A stretch of DNA of 64,000 bases, from the NCBI GenBank assembly GCA_017643215.1, contig JAEPNV010000002.1, positions 62,001-126,000 on the forward strand, written 5' to 3'. This document shows positions 25,151 to 33,235 of this stretch, piece after piece. The position numbers and the translations under genes were made by a program. How positions within the stretch are numbered: the stretch's first letter is position 1; the number at the start of each line of letters is the position of its first letter. The notes under the pieces were generated by a model. It ran no database searches. It had not been told where the DNA came from and was given only the letters and a program-made list of their open reading frames with translations. Source of the stretch: Roseibium sp. (GTDB taxonomy: Bacteria; Pseudomonadota; Alphaproteobacteria; Rhizobiales; Stappiaceae).

Positions 25151-27047
25151 CCAGATTAAACAGGAAGCCTTGAAAGAACTGGCCCGTCGCGAATTGAAGA
25201 AACGGCAAGGGCAGCAAGAGCCGGTGAGTGGCACAGCGCAAGCCTCCTCATCGCTGAGCGCCGACACGGGCAGCAGAAGTTCCGGCCAAACGCTCCTGGA
25301 CTCGTTCAATAACGAAATGTATGCCGCCTCTCAGCGGACCAGTCCGGTGGTTCGGGATCTGACCGGGGCATATATTCGAACGCCTCTTGGCGAGGCCAGG
25401 GAAGCCGACTACGGCATGGTTATGGTCGATCCGGAAAGTGGCAAATGGACAGACGTTGATCCAAAATCACATGTTGTTCTCTTTGATGAAGCGACCGGCA
25501 AAAACATGGTGTTCGCTCGCACAGAGACCACAGATGAAAGCGTCCCGGTTTCACTGTTCCGGCTATTCTCGCCGGGGCTCGCGACCGCGCCGCCTGCCGG
25601 GGCGGCTGTTGCTTCAAGAGCCCCGGCAAAACCGGCGTCAGCGATGGCGCAGAACGTCGCTGCCATGGAACGAGCAGGTATTACGCCAAACCTGATGAAC
25701 AGCGGGCCGCGCTCATTCGCCAATGCGGGTCAGGGTATTGGATCTATTCCGGTGGCAGGCGCTCCGGCAGCAAAAGCCCTTCAACAGAACGTGGATGAAT
25801 TCGCGAATGCTGTGACGGACACGGCAAAAGTATCTGGTCCAATCACCTCGCGCTCGCATGCTGGACAATCCGCAGTAACGGGTATCCAAAAAACACTCGA
25901 TCGCGCTCGCGATGTATTCGACAAACGCTACAGCTCGCTTGGAATCCCGAAGGGCGCGCGCACGCCAGCGTCTAAGTTCAAGCGTGCATGGGCGGAAGTC
26001 TCCGCAAAAACGGACAACCCGGTTGTGAACGAGTTGCTTGCTGATGGGAATCTCAAAAAGCTGGCGGATAGCCTTGGTGAGGCCGAGACGTTTGATACCC
26101 TTCGCCAGGTGCGAACGCTTCTTAGGAAATTCAAGCCTTCTCAGGAGAGTGCGGTTGGCACCCAGCGAACGGACGTCAACCGCTTGTATGACGCGCTGAC
26201 AGAGGATTTGACGACCATCGCCGCGCAATACGGCAAGGCCGATGATCTCAAGCAATTGGATGCGCTCTATGGAAGGTATCAAGCGGAAATAAAAGCGCCT
26301 CTAAAAGCAACACAACTGAAGGGAGATATTCTCAAAAATCCACGCGCCGCTCCCGAAAGTGTCTATGATGACATCATTCGCATGGCCAAGGACAAGGGCG
26401 GAGCTAATGAGCGTCGTCTTGCTACTACGTTCCGTGCAATGGGCGGCGAGGCGCGAGGCGAGTTCACAGCCACCCTAATTGAGCGGATGGGCAAAGCGAC
26501 CGCTGCGGGGCAAGACGCGGCTGGCGAGACATTCTCCGCTTCGCGTTTCATGACCGAATGGAACAGCCTGACGCCACGAGCGAAATCAATCATATTCGGG
26601 CAAAATCGGGAGTTGCGGAACGCCCTCGACAGCTTGGTGGCGGTTGGGGAGCGGATGAAAGAGGTTGAGCGGGCCGCAAACTATTCCAACACCGCAAACA
26701 ATGCGTTTGCTGCCGGAGCAGTCACAGGAGGCTTCGGGACGTTCGCTCTCTTTGAACCGGCAACTGCGCTGTTATCTGCTGCGACACCGAATATCGCGGC
26801 CCGTATTCTGTCTTCACCGCGGGCAGTGCGCTGGCTGTCTGGATACACCAAAGCCCAAGCGTCGGCCTTACAGACCGGAGTTAAGCGAGGGGCGCCGGGC
26901 CAGATCACTCCGCTTCATCAGCGCCAACTTTCCGCACGATTGAACTTTCTGCGCCAGATTGCGGAGCGGGACGAAGGTGCGCAGCTTCTTCTTCAGAGGT
27001 TTGCGGAAGCGGGCGCAGGTTCAGCCACAGCCACAGAGCAACAATAA
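25140..27047 (+). CDS. Large ejection protein
   Basis: The 635-residue product (start at 25140; 25116 is an alternative adding eight residues) has a charged N-terminus (MDGNQIKQEALKELARREL), a Pro/Ala linker at about 150-200, and a long helical C-terminal region (about 240-500). A hydrophobic segment GAVTGGFGTFALFEPATALL near residue 560 could span a membrane. It is the last gene of the ejection set. Enzyme motifs are not seen. An SD is lacking for both starts, suggesting coupling to the preceding gene. Confidence 0.65.
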   Translation: MDGNQIKQEALKELARRELKKRQGQQEPVSGTAQASSSLSADTGSRSSGQTLLDSFNNEMYAASQRTSPVVRDLTGAYIRTPLGEAREADYGMVMVDPESGKWTDVDPKSHVVLFDEATGKNMVFARTETTDESVPVSLFRLFSPGLATAPPAGAAVASRAPAKPASAMAQNVAAMERAGITPNLMNSGPRSFANAGQGIGSIPVAGAPAAKALQQNVDEFANAVTDTAKVSGPITSRSHAGQSAVTGIQKTLDRARDVFDKRYSSLGIPKGARTPASKFKRAWAEVSAKTDNPVVNELLADGNLKKLADSLGEAETFDTLRQVRTLLRKFKPSQESAVGTQRTDVNRLYDALTEDLTTIAAQYGKADDLKQLDALYGRYQAEIKAPLKATQLKGDILKNPRAAPESVYDDIIRMAKDKGGANERRLATTFRAMGGEARGEFTATLIERMGKATAAGQDAAGETFSASRFMTEWNSLTPRAKSIIFGQNRELRNALDSLVAVGERMKEVERAANYSNTANNAFAAGAVTGGFGTFALFEPATALLSAATPNIAARILSSPRAVRWLSGYTKAQASALQTGVKRGAPGQITPLHQRQLSARLNFLRQIAERDEGAQLLLQRFAEAGAGSATATEQQ

Positions 27048-27208
27048 GCCAGAACAAGAGTTGCTTGAGATCGGCCGTGCTGGGGTAATGACAGAAGATC
27101 AACGTCAAAATCACCCGTAGCGTCATTATCGGACACTACGCGCCTAGAAGGGTGCGGGAAAGGCTTCCAACGCCTGAAAAAGAAGCCGGAACGTTCAGGG
27201 GCGCCCGC

Positions 27209-27493
27209 TCAGGCCTTGCCCTGAATCGGCCGCATCATGTCGAGAACAGCCTGACTGAGACCTTGCGCGGCGCCAAGCGGCATGATCAAGGTCACGGCCG
27301 TCTTGCGGACGTTACGCGGCTCGGCACTGATTTCGCCCGCGTCTCTCGGGTCGGAATAGTCGGACTGCACGGAATCCAACTGCAGATGGATGCATCCGCT
27401 TTGAACAAAGGCACCGGATAGACCATCGCAGAAGATGACCGGGGCGTCGGGATCGTGGACGATCGGGATCTTTTTGGTTTGGTCGTGCTTCAT
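27209..27493 (-). CDS. Conserved hypothetical accessory protein
   Basis: The 94-residue product of the leftward strand starts MKHDQTKKIPIVHDPDAPV and contains IFCDGLSGAFVQSGCIHLQL, then TAVTLIMPLGAAQGLSQAVL. This two-block layout is seen in small alphaproteobacterial DUF3467-like proteins of unknown role. It is transcribed against the virion operon and is likely an accessory (moron) gene. The 160 bases between its stop and the ejection gene hold no other gene. Confidence 0.6.
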   Translation of the reverse strand: MKHDQTKKIPIVHDPDAPVIFCDGLSGAFVQSGCIHLQLDSVQSDYSDPRDAGEISAEPRNVRKTAVTLIMPLGAAQGLSQAVLDMMRPIQGKA

Positions 27494-27636
27494 TGATCTC
27501 TCACTTCGACAGCAAAATTAGAAGTAGCAATATCCGGTTTGCGAAACAAGAGCGTGATTCCCTTCCTTCTGGGCTGAGAATAACGGTGAAGGCATCGCGG
27601 GCGATGAATAGAGGTCTTTCGGCCATCAACGTTCCT

Positions 27637-27960
27637 TCACTCGCCCCTATGCAGGGCGGGGATTTGCGGTTGGTAGGCATCTCTGTAAATCGCGCAGAAT
27701 CCGGCGTCCTCCTTGGTGATCAGCAGGTAATAAAATCCATTGGTGAATTCGCTCGTGTCGGGATTTGGACCTTCCTGACGCCGGTATCCCGCAAACTCAA
27801 GCTCCTGCATCGTCCGGATCCATAGCTGATCATACTCACGCTCTGTCATGTTTCGTGCGCAAGCGATGCTGGACCCGTTGCCGGTGTACTCATAGGTGAT
27901 TTGCGGCGCGGCGAGCGCTGCGCTCGTCATAAAGACTATAGCTAAGAACAGCCTAACCAT
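27637..27960 (-). CDS. Small secreted protein, accessory gene
   Basis: The 107-residue leftward product has a signal peptide (MVRLFLAIVFMTSAALAAP) with a clear AxA cleavage site and a mature part with two cysteines. No family is recognised. It starts 36 bases from the divergent virion transglycosylase gene. An exported protein expressed from its own promoter inside a late operon is typical of lysogenic-conversion genes. Confidence 0.6.
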   Translation of the reverse strand: MVRLFLAIVFMTSAALAAPQITYEYTGNGSSIACARNMTEREYDQLWIRTMQELEFAGYRRQEGPNPDTSEFTNGFYYLLITKEDAGFCAIYRDAYQPQIPALHRGE

Positions 27961-27996
27961 GACCTTCCCCTCAACCGCAATTCAGTAGGTGGCAAT

Positions 27997-29616
27997 ATGC
28001 CAATGGATGTCAATCAGGTTGAACGCTACATCAGAGATGCCGCCGTTGCACGCGGTATCGATCCGGAGATTGCCGTGCGCGTTGCACGATCGGAAGGTTT
28101 AGCCCCGAATACCTGGCAGTCGAATTATAGGCGCGGCGGATATCGCGAACCGTCGTATGGCCCTTTTCAGCTCCTTGTCGGCGGCCCCGGGACAGGCTTT
28201 CCAAGGGGCATGGGCAATGACTTCAAGCGCGTTACGGGTCTGGACCCGGCCAATCCGGAAAACGTCTATCAAAGCATTGATTTTGCTCTTGACCACGCTG
28301 CACAGCATGGATGGGGTGCGTGGTATGGTGCGCCGAAAGTTGGCATTAGCAGATATCAGGGGATTGGTCCGAATGCCCGTGCGATCGGTGTCCGCGGGCA
28401 ACAGCAGCCGGAAGCGCCGACCGCTCTGACAGACTTCGCCCGGCAGGGGGAAAATGCCAGGAGCCTCTTTTCCCTGATGTCCGGTGATGACGGTGTTCCA
28501 TCGGCGCCATCAATCCTGGACGGTTTCAACACGGTGGCCAGCACGAATCTGAGCGGTGTTCCGACGCCCACGGCACGGCCGGACAATCCAGCCAATCCAG
28601 CCTTTGCGGACAACGCGGTTGGCCCGCTCGCTCAGAGCGCAGCAGGATCTTACTCCCCGCGCAACGTTTCGGAGTTCTTTGAAGGCGCCCCGGCTGATGT
28701 GACGGCCCGCGTCTCGCCGATGCTTGGCGATTTGTCGGCACCGGCTCCACGCACCACGGCGCAATTTGACGACACGTTCGGCTTGTTCTCCGAAGCGCCT
28801 GCGGTGGCGGCGAGCGATACTTCGGGCACGGCTGTTCCCACCGGTTACACCATCCTTGACCCAGAGCCCGTTTCCCCCACGCGCAGTCCGCATCAGGAGA
28901 GCGTCTATACGGCCACCACACCGCGTGCGCGGCCGTCCGCAGGTCTCACGTCGGCGCCATCTGTCACAGGATCTCTCACTGAAGCCCCGTCGATCACCGC
29001 CCCAGGCATCTCTGTATATGCCGCGCCGTCCGCACCTGGCATTACCTCAATACCGGCCACTGGCGCGCCGACGGACCTGACCCAACCGGCGGCGATCCCG
29101 GCTGTTGAACTCCCCATGATAGACGAAGAGATCCCGGGAACACCGCGTGCCAAGCCGGAGCGGGAGGACAAGAAATCCCGGCGCGAGCGGGCCACGCTTT
29201 TTGGTGACGTCCTTGTCGGCACGGCCTTGACGGGGACTCCCATCGGCGGCCTCGCGATGGGCGCTTTGAACAAGTATGGCGGCGTCTCGCCCACGCGGGG
29301 AATGACCAGCCTGTTCGGAAATGGCGTCAGAGCCCTTGGGCGCGGAATCACCGGTCAGATAGGCGGTGTTCCGTTCGTATCAGAACAAAGCTTCTTCGAG
29401 ACCCCAAGAGGGCGGGCCGTGCAGGCGACGCGGCAAGGCGGGGACTTCTTCACCAATTATCGCGGGGCGACAGACAGCGCATCCTTCGCCCGGGCGCAGG
29501 CCGAAGAACAGCGGGAGCGTGCGCGCAGTGGTCAGCAAACGGTGGCTGACATGTTTGGGAGTCTTTTCGGCGGCGGCACCCGGGGAGGCCGTGACCGCTC
29601 CGGGGCGCTTTTGTGA
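27997..29616 (+). CDS. Virion-associated lytic transglycosylase-like protein
   Basis: The 539-residue product has an N-terminal lysozyme-like domain (about 1-125): VARSEGLAPNTWQSNY, then EPSYGPFQLLVGG and GWGAWYGAPKVG, matching phage transglycosylase folds. The Glu of SEG is the likely catalytic acid. Residues 130-370 are Ala, Pro and Thr-rich low complexity, and the C-terminus has hydrophobic and Gly-rich segments suited to membranes. It probably opens peptidoglycan during DNA entry. The ATG has GGTGGC upstream. Confidence 0.7.
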   Translation: MPMDVNQVERYIRDAAVARGIDPEIAVRVARSEGLAPNTWQSNYRRGGYREPSYGPFQLLVGGPGTGFPRGMGNDFKRVTGLDPANPENVYQSIDFALDHAAQHGWGAWYGAPKVGISRYQGIGPNARAIGVRGQQQPEAPTALTDFARQGENARSLFSLMSGDDGVPSAPSILDGFNTVASTNLSGVPTPTARPDNPANPAFADNAVGPLAQSAAGSYSPRNVSEFFEGAPADVTARVSPMLGDLSAPAPRTTAQFDDTFGLFSEAPAVAASDTSGTAVPTGYTILDPEPVSPTRSPHQESVYTATTPRARPSAGLTSAPSVTGSLTEAPSITAPGISVYAAPSAPGITSIPATGAPTDLTQPAAIPAVELPMIDEEIPGTPRAKPEREDKKSRRERATLFGDVLVGTALTGTPIGGLAMGALNKYGGVSPTRGMTSLFGNGVRALGRGITGQIGGVPFVSEQSFFETPRGRAVQATRQGGDFFTNYRGATDSASFARAQAEEQRERARSGQQTVADMFGSLFGGGTRGGRDRSGALL

Positions 29617-29970
29617 TCACACCAGATCGTCCATATCGACCTTGAGAGCCGCAGCGATGGCCTTGATGGCCTTGATGCTGCCGTCCTTCTTGCCGGTTTC
29701 GATTTCGGAGAGGTAGGCCGGTGTGATGTCGGCGGCCGCAGCAAGATCCTTGGCCTTCATGCCGCGATATTCGCGCCAGACGCGGATGGGGTTTTCGCCA
29801 TGGACGATCCGGTGCACGACATTACCGGGCACCAGCTCGTCCAGGCCAGCGGAGATGTCGGCCTTGACCTTATCGGCGGCGGCGATGTCGGCGGCGTCAA
29901 TCAACGCCTCGTAATCGGCAAGGGGCATGATCACGAGGGTTTCGCCGTTGGGAGTGATGAACTTCTGCAT
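29617..29970 (-). CDS. XRE-family antitoxin of a RelE-type TA pair
   Basis: The 117-residue product has an N-terminal helical segment (MPLADYEALIDAADIAAAD) of Phd/RelB-like look and a C-terminal XRE helix-turn-helix (WREYRGMKAKDLAAAADI, TPAYLSEIETGKKDGS). It lies directly downstream of the toxin gene, with eight bases between. Antitoxins of this type bind the toxin and repress the shared promoter. The stop abuts the stop of the virion gene on the other strand. Confidence 0.8.
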   Translation of the reverse strand: MQKFITPNGETLVIMPLADYEALIDAADIAAADKVKADISAGLDELVPGNVVHRIVHGENPIRVWREYRGMKAKDLAAAADITPAYLSEIETGKKDGSIKAIKAIAAALKVDMDDLV

Positions 29971-29978
29971 GGTTTTCC

Positions 29979-30230
29979 TCAGTCGTAGATGCCACCGCGC
30001 GGACCGATTTGAAGGATATTCAAGACGGTTCCCTGATCGTCCATGATCACGCGCCAGTCAGCAACCCGAAGGCGGAAATAGCTGGACCCTTTGAGCGCCT
30101 TGACGTTGTTGCCAAGGCTCTTCGGGTCGGCGGCATATTGTTCGATCTTGGCGACAATCCGGTCTTTCTGGTTCGCAGGAATCTTGCGCAGAACCTTCAG
30201 GGCGGATTTGCTGTAAGCGATCTCTTTCAT
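29979..30230 (-). CDS. RelE/ParE-family toxin
   Basis: The 83-residue product has the RelE/ParE fold pattern: MKEIAYSKSALKVLRKIP, then KALKGSSYFRLRVADWRVI, with the conserved GSSYFRLRVADWR block and a basic C-terminus. It is transcribed first, followed by the antitoxin, an order also known in HigBA-type modules. RelE-type toxins cleave mRNA on ribosomes. The pair sits on the leftward strand between virion and lysis genes and could stabilise the prophage. Confidence 0.82.
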   Translation of the reverse strand: MKEIAYSKSALKVLRKIPANQKDRIVAKIEQYAADPKSLGNNVKALKGSSYFRLRVADWRVIMDDQGTVLNILQIGPRGGIYD

Positions 30231-30237
30231 GGATTTA

Positions 30238-30256
30238 TATTAGCATATAGCGAATA
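30238..30256 (-). promoter_or_regulatory. Operator / -10 region of the toxin-antitoxin promoter
   Basis: Arms TATTAGC (30238-30244) and GCGAATA (30250-30256), matching in six of seven positions, overlap a leftward -10 (TAATAT on the minus strand). The toxin ATG starts eight bases further on. This is a natural binding site for the XRE antitoxin; inference from position. Confidence 0.5.
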
Positions 30257-30291
30257 AAAGTCCAGAGGAAAATCGCAGTTTCGGCCACCAG

Positions 30292-30315
30292 CCCGCCCTT
30301 GAAGGCGGGTTTTTT
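30292..30315 (+). terminator. Rho-independent terminator before the endolysin gene
   Basis: Perfect six-base arms CCCGCC (30292-30297) and GGCGGG (30304-30309) with loop CTTGAA are followed by six T. It lies 40 bases before the endolysin, so virion transcription would end here unless antiterminated. Confidence 0.85.
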
Positions 30316-30355
30316 CATGTCCAGAGAACCGGCTCGAATGCCGGAAAGGTAAGTT

Positions 30356-31162
30356 ATGGCAATCCAAACATTCGAGCGCGTGAAGCCCAAGCTTTTCGCG
30401 CATGAAGGCGGCTATTCCGGCGATCGGCATGACCCCGGAAATTGGTCGAGCGGAAAGGCGGGTAAGGGCCGCTTGATCGGCACCAAGTACGGGATTGCGG
30501 CGCCGACGTTGATCGCGAACCGAGACTACTACGTGACCGCCGACCATATGCGCGTACTGACGCGCGCCGATGCAATTGCGATCTATAAAGCGCAATACTG
30601 GGATACCGTGCGGGGCGACGATCTGCCAGCCGGTGTTGACTATTGCGTCTATGACTACTCGGTCAACTCGGGTCCGGGTCGAGCTTCCCGCGAATTGCAG
30701 CGCGTTGTCGGTGTTCCGGTTGACGGCGTAATCGGACCGCAGACGCTTAATGCGGTCAGGAGATGCGGAAAGCCCCTTTCGACAATCATCGATGAAATCT
30801 GCGATCGGCGCCTTGCCTTCATGAAACGGTTGCGCGTCTGGCCGCGATACAAAAACGGCTGGTCCCGCCGTGTGTCGGAAGTTCGGTCCTACTCGAAAAA
30901 GCTGCTGTCTGCTTCCCCGGCTGCGGACTATGCGCCTCAAGAGGATGTACCGGTCCCGCGTGCCAAGGCTGAAGATGTGAAGCCGACCGAAGCGCTCAAG
31001 AAGCCGCAAACATGGCTGCAAACGATTATCGGCGGCGGCGGACTTGGCCTTCTTACCCAGCTTGATAGCGGGCCGATCCAGTGGGCGATTGCGATCGCCA
31101 TCGTCGGGGCCGTGGCCGTCGGCGTTTTCTACGCCATCAAGAGCGCCAGGGAGGCGGATTGA
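30356..31162 (+). CDS. GH108 endolysin with C-terminal membrane segment
   Basis: The 268-residue protein starts with a glycosyl hydrolase 108 domain (about 10-105): HEGGYSGDRHDPGNWSSG with the catalytic Glu, GTKYGIAAPT, and YDYSVNSGPGRASRELQ. A peptidoglycan-binding PG_binding_3-like part follows (VDGVIGPQTLNAV, to about 185). A Pro/Lys linker and a hydrophobic helix (about 240-262, IQWAIAIAIVGAVAVGVFYA) end it, so the enzyme could be membrane-tethered. The N-terminus is not a signal peptide. The SD is GGAAAGGTAAGTT. Confidence 0.85.
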   Translation: MAIQTFERVKPKLFAHEGGYSGDRHDPGNWSSGKAGKGRLIGTKYGIAAPTLIANRDYYVTADHMRVLTRADAIAIYKAQYWDTVRGDDLPAGVDYCVYDYSVNSGPGRASRELQRVVGVPVDGVIGPQTLNAVRRCGKPLSTIIDEICDRRLAFMKRLRVWPRYKNGWSRRVSEVRSYSKKLLSASPAADYAPQEDVPVPRAKAEDVKPTEALKKPQTWLQTIIGGGGLGLLTQLDSGPIQWAIAIAIVGAVAVGVFYAIKSAREAD

Positions 31163-31164
31163 CC

Positions 31165-31410
31165 ATGTTCGGCCTCAACACCCTTCAGATGTTCGGCGCG
31201 GCCTCTGTGGCCGCTTTTTTGTTGGCGGGCGGGGCGTATGTCAAAGGCCGGATGGATGGTGCCGATATCGCCCGCACCGAAACCCTCCAAATCACAATCG
31301 ACCAATTGCGCGAACGGGATGAAACCGATGCAGAAGTGGACAATCTGGACCGCTACGGCCTGTGCGTTGATCTTCTTGGCCGGGTGCCAGAGTGCGACGA
31401 ATTCAGGTGA
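31165..31410 (+). CDS. Rz-like inner-membrane spanin (i-spanin)
   Basis: The ATG at 31165, three bases after the endolysin stop, gives 81 residues: one N-terminal membrane segment (MFGAASVAAFLLAGGAYVKG) and a charged periplasmic helix (LQITIDQLRERDETDAEVDN). This is the layout of Rz proteins, which pair with a lipoprotein partner to fuse inner and outer membranes at lysis. The partner is encoded in another frame overlapping its end. Confidence 0.72.
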   Translation: MFGLNTLQMFGAASVAAFLLAGGAYVKGRMDGADIARTETLQITIDQLRERDETDAEVDNLDRYGLCVDLLGRVPECDEFR

Positions 31411-31543
31411 CGGTATCGGCTATTCCCGGCTGACACCAAACACCGGGACAAGCCAATACATCCTGCGCAACGACGAGCGTTTCGCGCGTCAGGTCGTCCA
31501 GCACAACAGGCAGTGCGCCAAGGACGCAGGGTGTGCGAAATGA
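31328..31543 (+). CDS. Rz1-like outer-membrane lipoprotein spanin (o-spanin)
   Basis: The ATG at 31328 lies inside the i-spanin gene in a different frame. The 71-residue product has a lipoprotein signal (MQKWTIWTATACALIFLAGC) with lipobox LAGC and a short mature part (about 50 residues). Nested i- and o-spanin genes are common in phages. A longer frame open from 31238 would place the signal internally and is unlikely. Confidence 0.72.
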   Translation: MQKWTIWTATACALIFLAGCQSATNSGDGIGYSRLTPNTGTSQYILRNDERFARQVVQHNRQCAKDAGCAK

Positions 31544-31854
31544 CCGACGGACTCCCCTGGCAGATCATCACTGCTGTTGGAACGATCTTCACGATGCTGG
31601 TCGTGATCGTTGGTGCGGCCGTCGGTTACGGCCGTCTTCGATCCTCCCACGAGACCACCAAGAAGACCGCCGAATCCGCAAAGGACAAGGTCGACCGGCT
31701 GGAGAACGACCTATCCACCTTCCGCGAAAAAGCAGCAAGGGAGTTTGCATCCGTTTCGACACTGGAAAAGGTTGAAGAGCGCGTGATTGGCGCGATTGAC
31801 CGGCTCGCCGATCGCCTGGACCGGCTTTTTGAGATCCGGGACAAAGACTCATAG
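31540..31854 (+). CDS. Holin-like membrane protein with coiled coil
   Basis: The ATG overlaps the o-spanin stop (ATGA) and gives 104 residues. There is one N-terminal membrane segment (IITAVGTIFTMLVVIVGAAV), then a long charged coiled coil (TTKKTAESAKDKVDRLENDL). It sits in the lysis cassette, so a holin or lysis-accessory role of the XhlA type is possible. A single TM and a cytoplasmic or periplasmic coil do not prove this. Confidence 0.6.
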   Translation: MTDGLPWQIITAVGTIFTMLVVIVGAAVGYGRLRSSHETTKKTAESAKDKVDRLENDLSTFREKAAREFASVSTLEKVEERVIGAIDRLADRLDRLFEIRDKDS

Positions 31855-31865
31855 GGAGACATCCC

Positions 31866-31985
31866 ATGCTTGAGCCTTGGAAGTGGGCCGTCCTTTGGGC
31901 GGTCTTTTTTTGTGCTGTCCAGACGTCTTATGCGGCCCCATCAGACCGGTGTGACCGCATACCCGGGCAAGGGGAGTGTGTATGA
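31866..31985 (+). CDS. Small secreted peptide gene overlapping a terminator
   Basis: The ATG at 31866 follows AGGGAGACATCCC, a good SD, and gives 39 residues: a signal-like hydrophobic start (KWAVLWAVFFCAVQTSYAA) and a short mature part (PSDRCDRIPGQGECV) with two cysteines. The stop overlaps the next ATG (ATGATG). A terminator hairpin lies inside the frame. It may be a leader peptide governing read-through, or a real secreted peptide. Confidence 0.45.
   Translation: MLEPWKWAVLWAVFFCAVQTSYAAPSDRCDRIPGQGECV
31886..31911 (+). terminator. Terminator-like hairpin inside the small ORF
   Basis: Arms GGCCGTCC (31886-31893) and GGGCGGTC (31897-31904), pairing with G-U pairs, a loop of TTT and a run of seven T form a canonical terminator. 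It ends the lysis transcription unit or attenuates the following phosphoesterase gene. Confidence 0.7.
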
Positions 31986-33235
31986 TGTCCCTTGAGCCGC
32001 TTTCCGACGAATGTCTGATCGAAGCTGTTGAGGCGTTAAAGCGCGCCGGTGGCGTAAAGGCGCAAGCTGCAAGGGACTTGGGCTTGAAGGAGGCCACCTA
32101 CAAAAAAAGGATCAGCATCGCCGCCAAACGCGGTCTTTATTCGCCAGCCCCGCCGGAAGCCCCGCCCGGTATGGCGATCAAGACCCGGACGGTTTCAATG
32201 AAGGACGGCGCGGTCAAAGGGGAATCGATCAAATACGGCGCGGAACCGGGTGAGGTGTTCAAGGCCGCCGACGGCCACCGGGTGAAGGGAGAAAGCGCGC
32301 TTGTCGATCCGGACGGCCGGGTGATTGCCAAATGGGTCAAGACTGCTGAAGATGTCGAAAAGTCGGCCCTTCACGCGGCTGAGGTGCTTCAGAACGCGTT
32401 TCAGGACTATCGAGGGGTGGCCAAGCCCCTTCCGCCACCAAGTCATCCTGCCGAGCGCTTGTTGACGTTCTATCCGCTCTCCGATTTTCACCTCGGCCTT
32501 TATGTCTGGGGTCAGGAGACAGGCGGCGAGAATTGGAACCTCAAAAAGGCGGTTGACCAGATCTATGGCCGGTTCCGCCAGCTCATCCCCTTGACACCAT
32601 CGTCCGGTGAATGCGTCATCCTTGGGGGCGGGGATCTCTTTCATTCCGATACCTATTCGAACACGACGCGGAACTCGGGCCACGCCCTGGACGTTGACGG
32701 CCGCTGGTCGAAGGTTCTTTACGCCGGTGGCCATCTTCTTTGCCGGATCGTTGAGCTGGCGCTTCAGCATCACCACAAGATCACGGTCCGGGTTCTTCCC
32801 GGCAACCATGATGATCAAAGCGCGATCGCGGTCGCGTTCTTTCTGGCGGCGCATTTCCGGCTTGAGCAAAGGGTGGAAGTCGATTGCGACCCGTCCTTGT
32901 TCTGGTGGCATCGGTTCGGCCGGGTGATGCTCGGCGCAACCCATGGGCACACGGTCAAGATTGCCAAGATGCCCGCAATCATGGCGCATCGAAGAGCTGA
33001 GGACTGGGGCCGGACGTCATTCCGGTACATCCACGGCTTCCACCTCCACCACTCGGCAAAGACCGCGACGGAGGGCGAGGGGGTGATCACCGAGATTCAT
33101 CAAAGCCCGGTGCCGCAAGATGCATGGCATTTCGGGTCCGGTTTCCTGTCTGGCCGGTCCGTGTGCGGAATCACCTACCACTACGACGCTGGGGAAATCG
33201 GCCGTGTCCGCCTGCCGATGGAAGTGGACATATGA
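31982..33235 (+). CDS. HTH-metallophosphoesterase fusion
   Basis: The 417-residue product (ATG at 31982; 31985 is possible) starts with an HTH-like helical segment (GGVKAQAARDLGLKEATYKK), then a calcineurin-like phosphoesterase domain (about 160-410): PLSDFHLGLY, GGGDLFHSD, LPGNHDDQS, THGHTVK and HGFHLHH, which are the metal-binding motifs in order. The substrate is unknown; phage enzymes of this family may be nucleases or phosphatases. Position after lysis genes is unusual. Its start overlaps the small peptide gene. Confidence 0.8.
   Translation: MMSLEPLSDECLIEAVEALKRAGGVKAQAARDLGLKEATYKKRISIAAKRGLYSPAPPEAPPGMAIKTRTVSMKDGAVKGESIKYGAEPGEVFKAADGHRVKGESALVDPDGRVIAKWVKTAEDVEKSALHAAEVLQNAFQDYRGVAKPLPPPSHPAERLLTFYPLSDFHLGLYVWGQETGGENWNLKKAVDQIYGRFRQLIPLTPSSGECVILGGGDLFHSDTYSNTTRNSGHALDVDGRWSKVLYAGGHLLCRIVELALQHHHKITVRVLPGNHDDQSAIAVAFFLAAHFRLEQRVEVDCDPSLFWWHRFGRVMLGATHGHTVKIAKMPAIMAHRRAEDWGRTSFRYIHGFHLHHSAKTATEGEGVITEIHQSPVPQDAWHFGSGFLSGRSVCGITYHYDAGEIGRVRLPMEVDI

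Noticed and set aside
26905-27126. Leftward 73-codon frame with a hydrophobic segment
   Set aside because: It overlaps the end of the ejection-protein gene by 143 bases, has no SD, and its C-terminal half is the antisense of coding sequence.
29617-30230. Calling the TA pair strictly HigBA or RelBE
   Set aside because: Gene order favours HigBA, while the toxin sequence fits the broad RelE/ParE superfamily; a finer name cannot be supported by eye.
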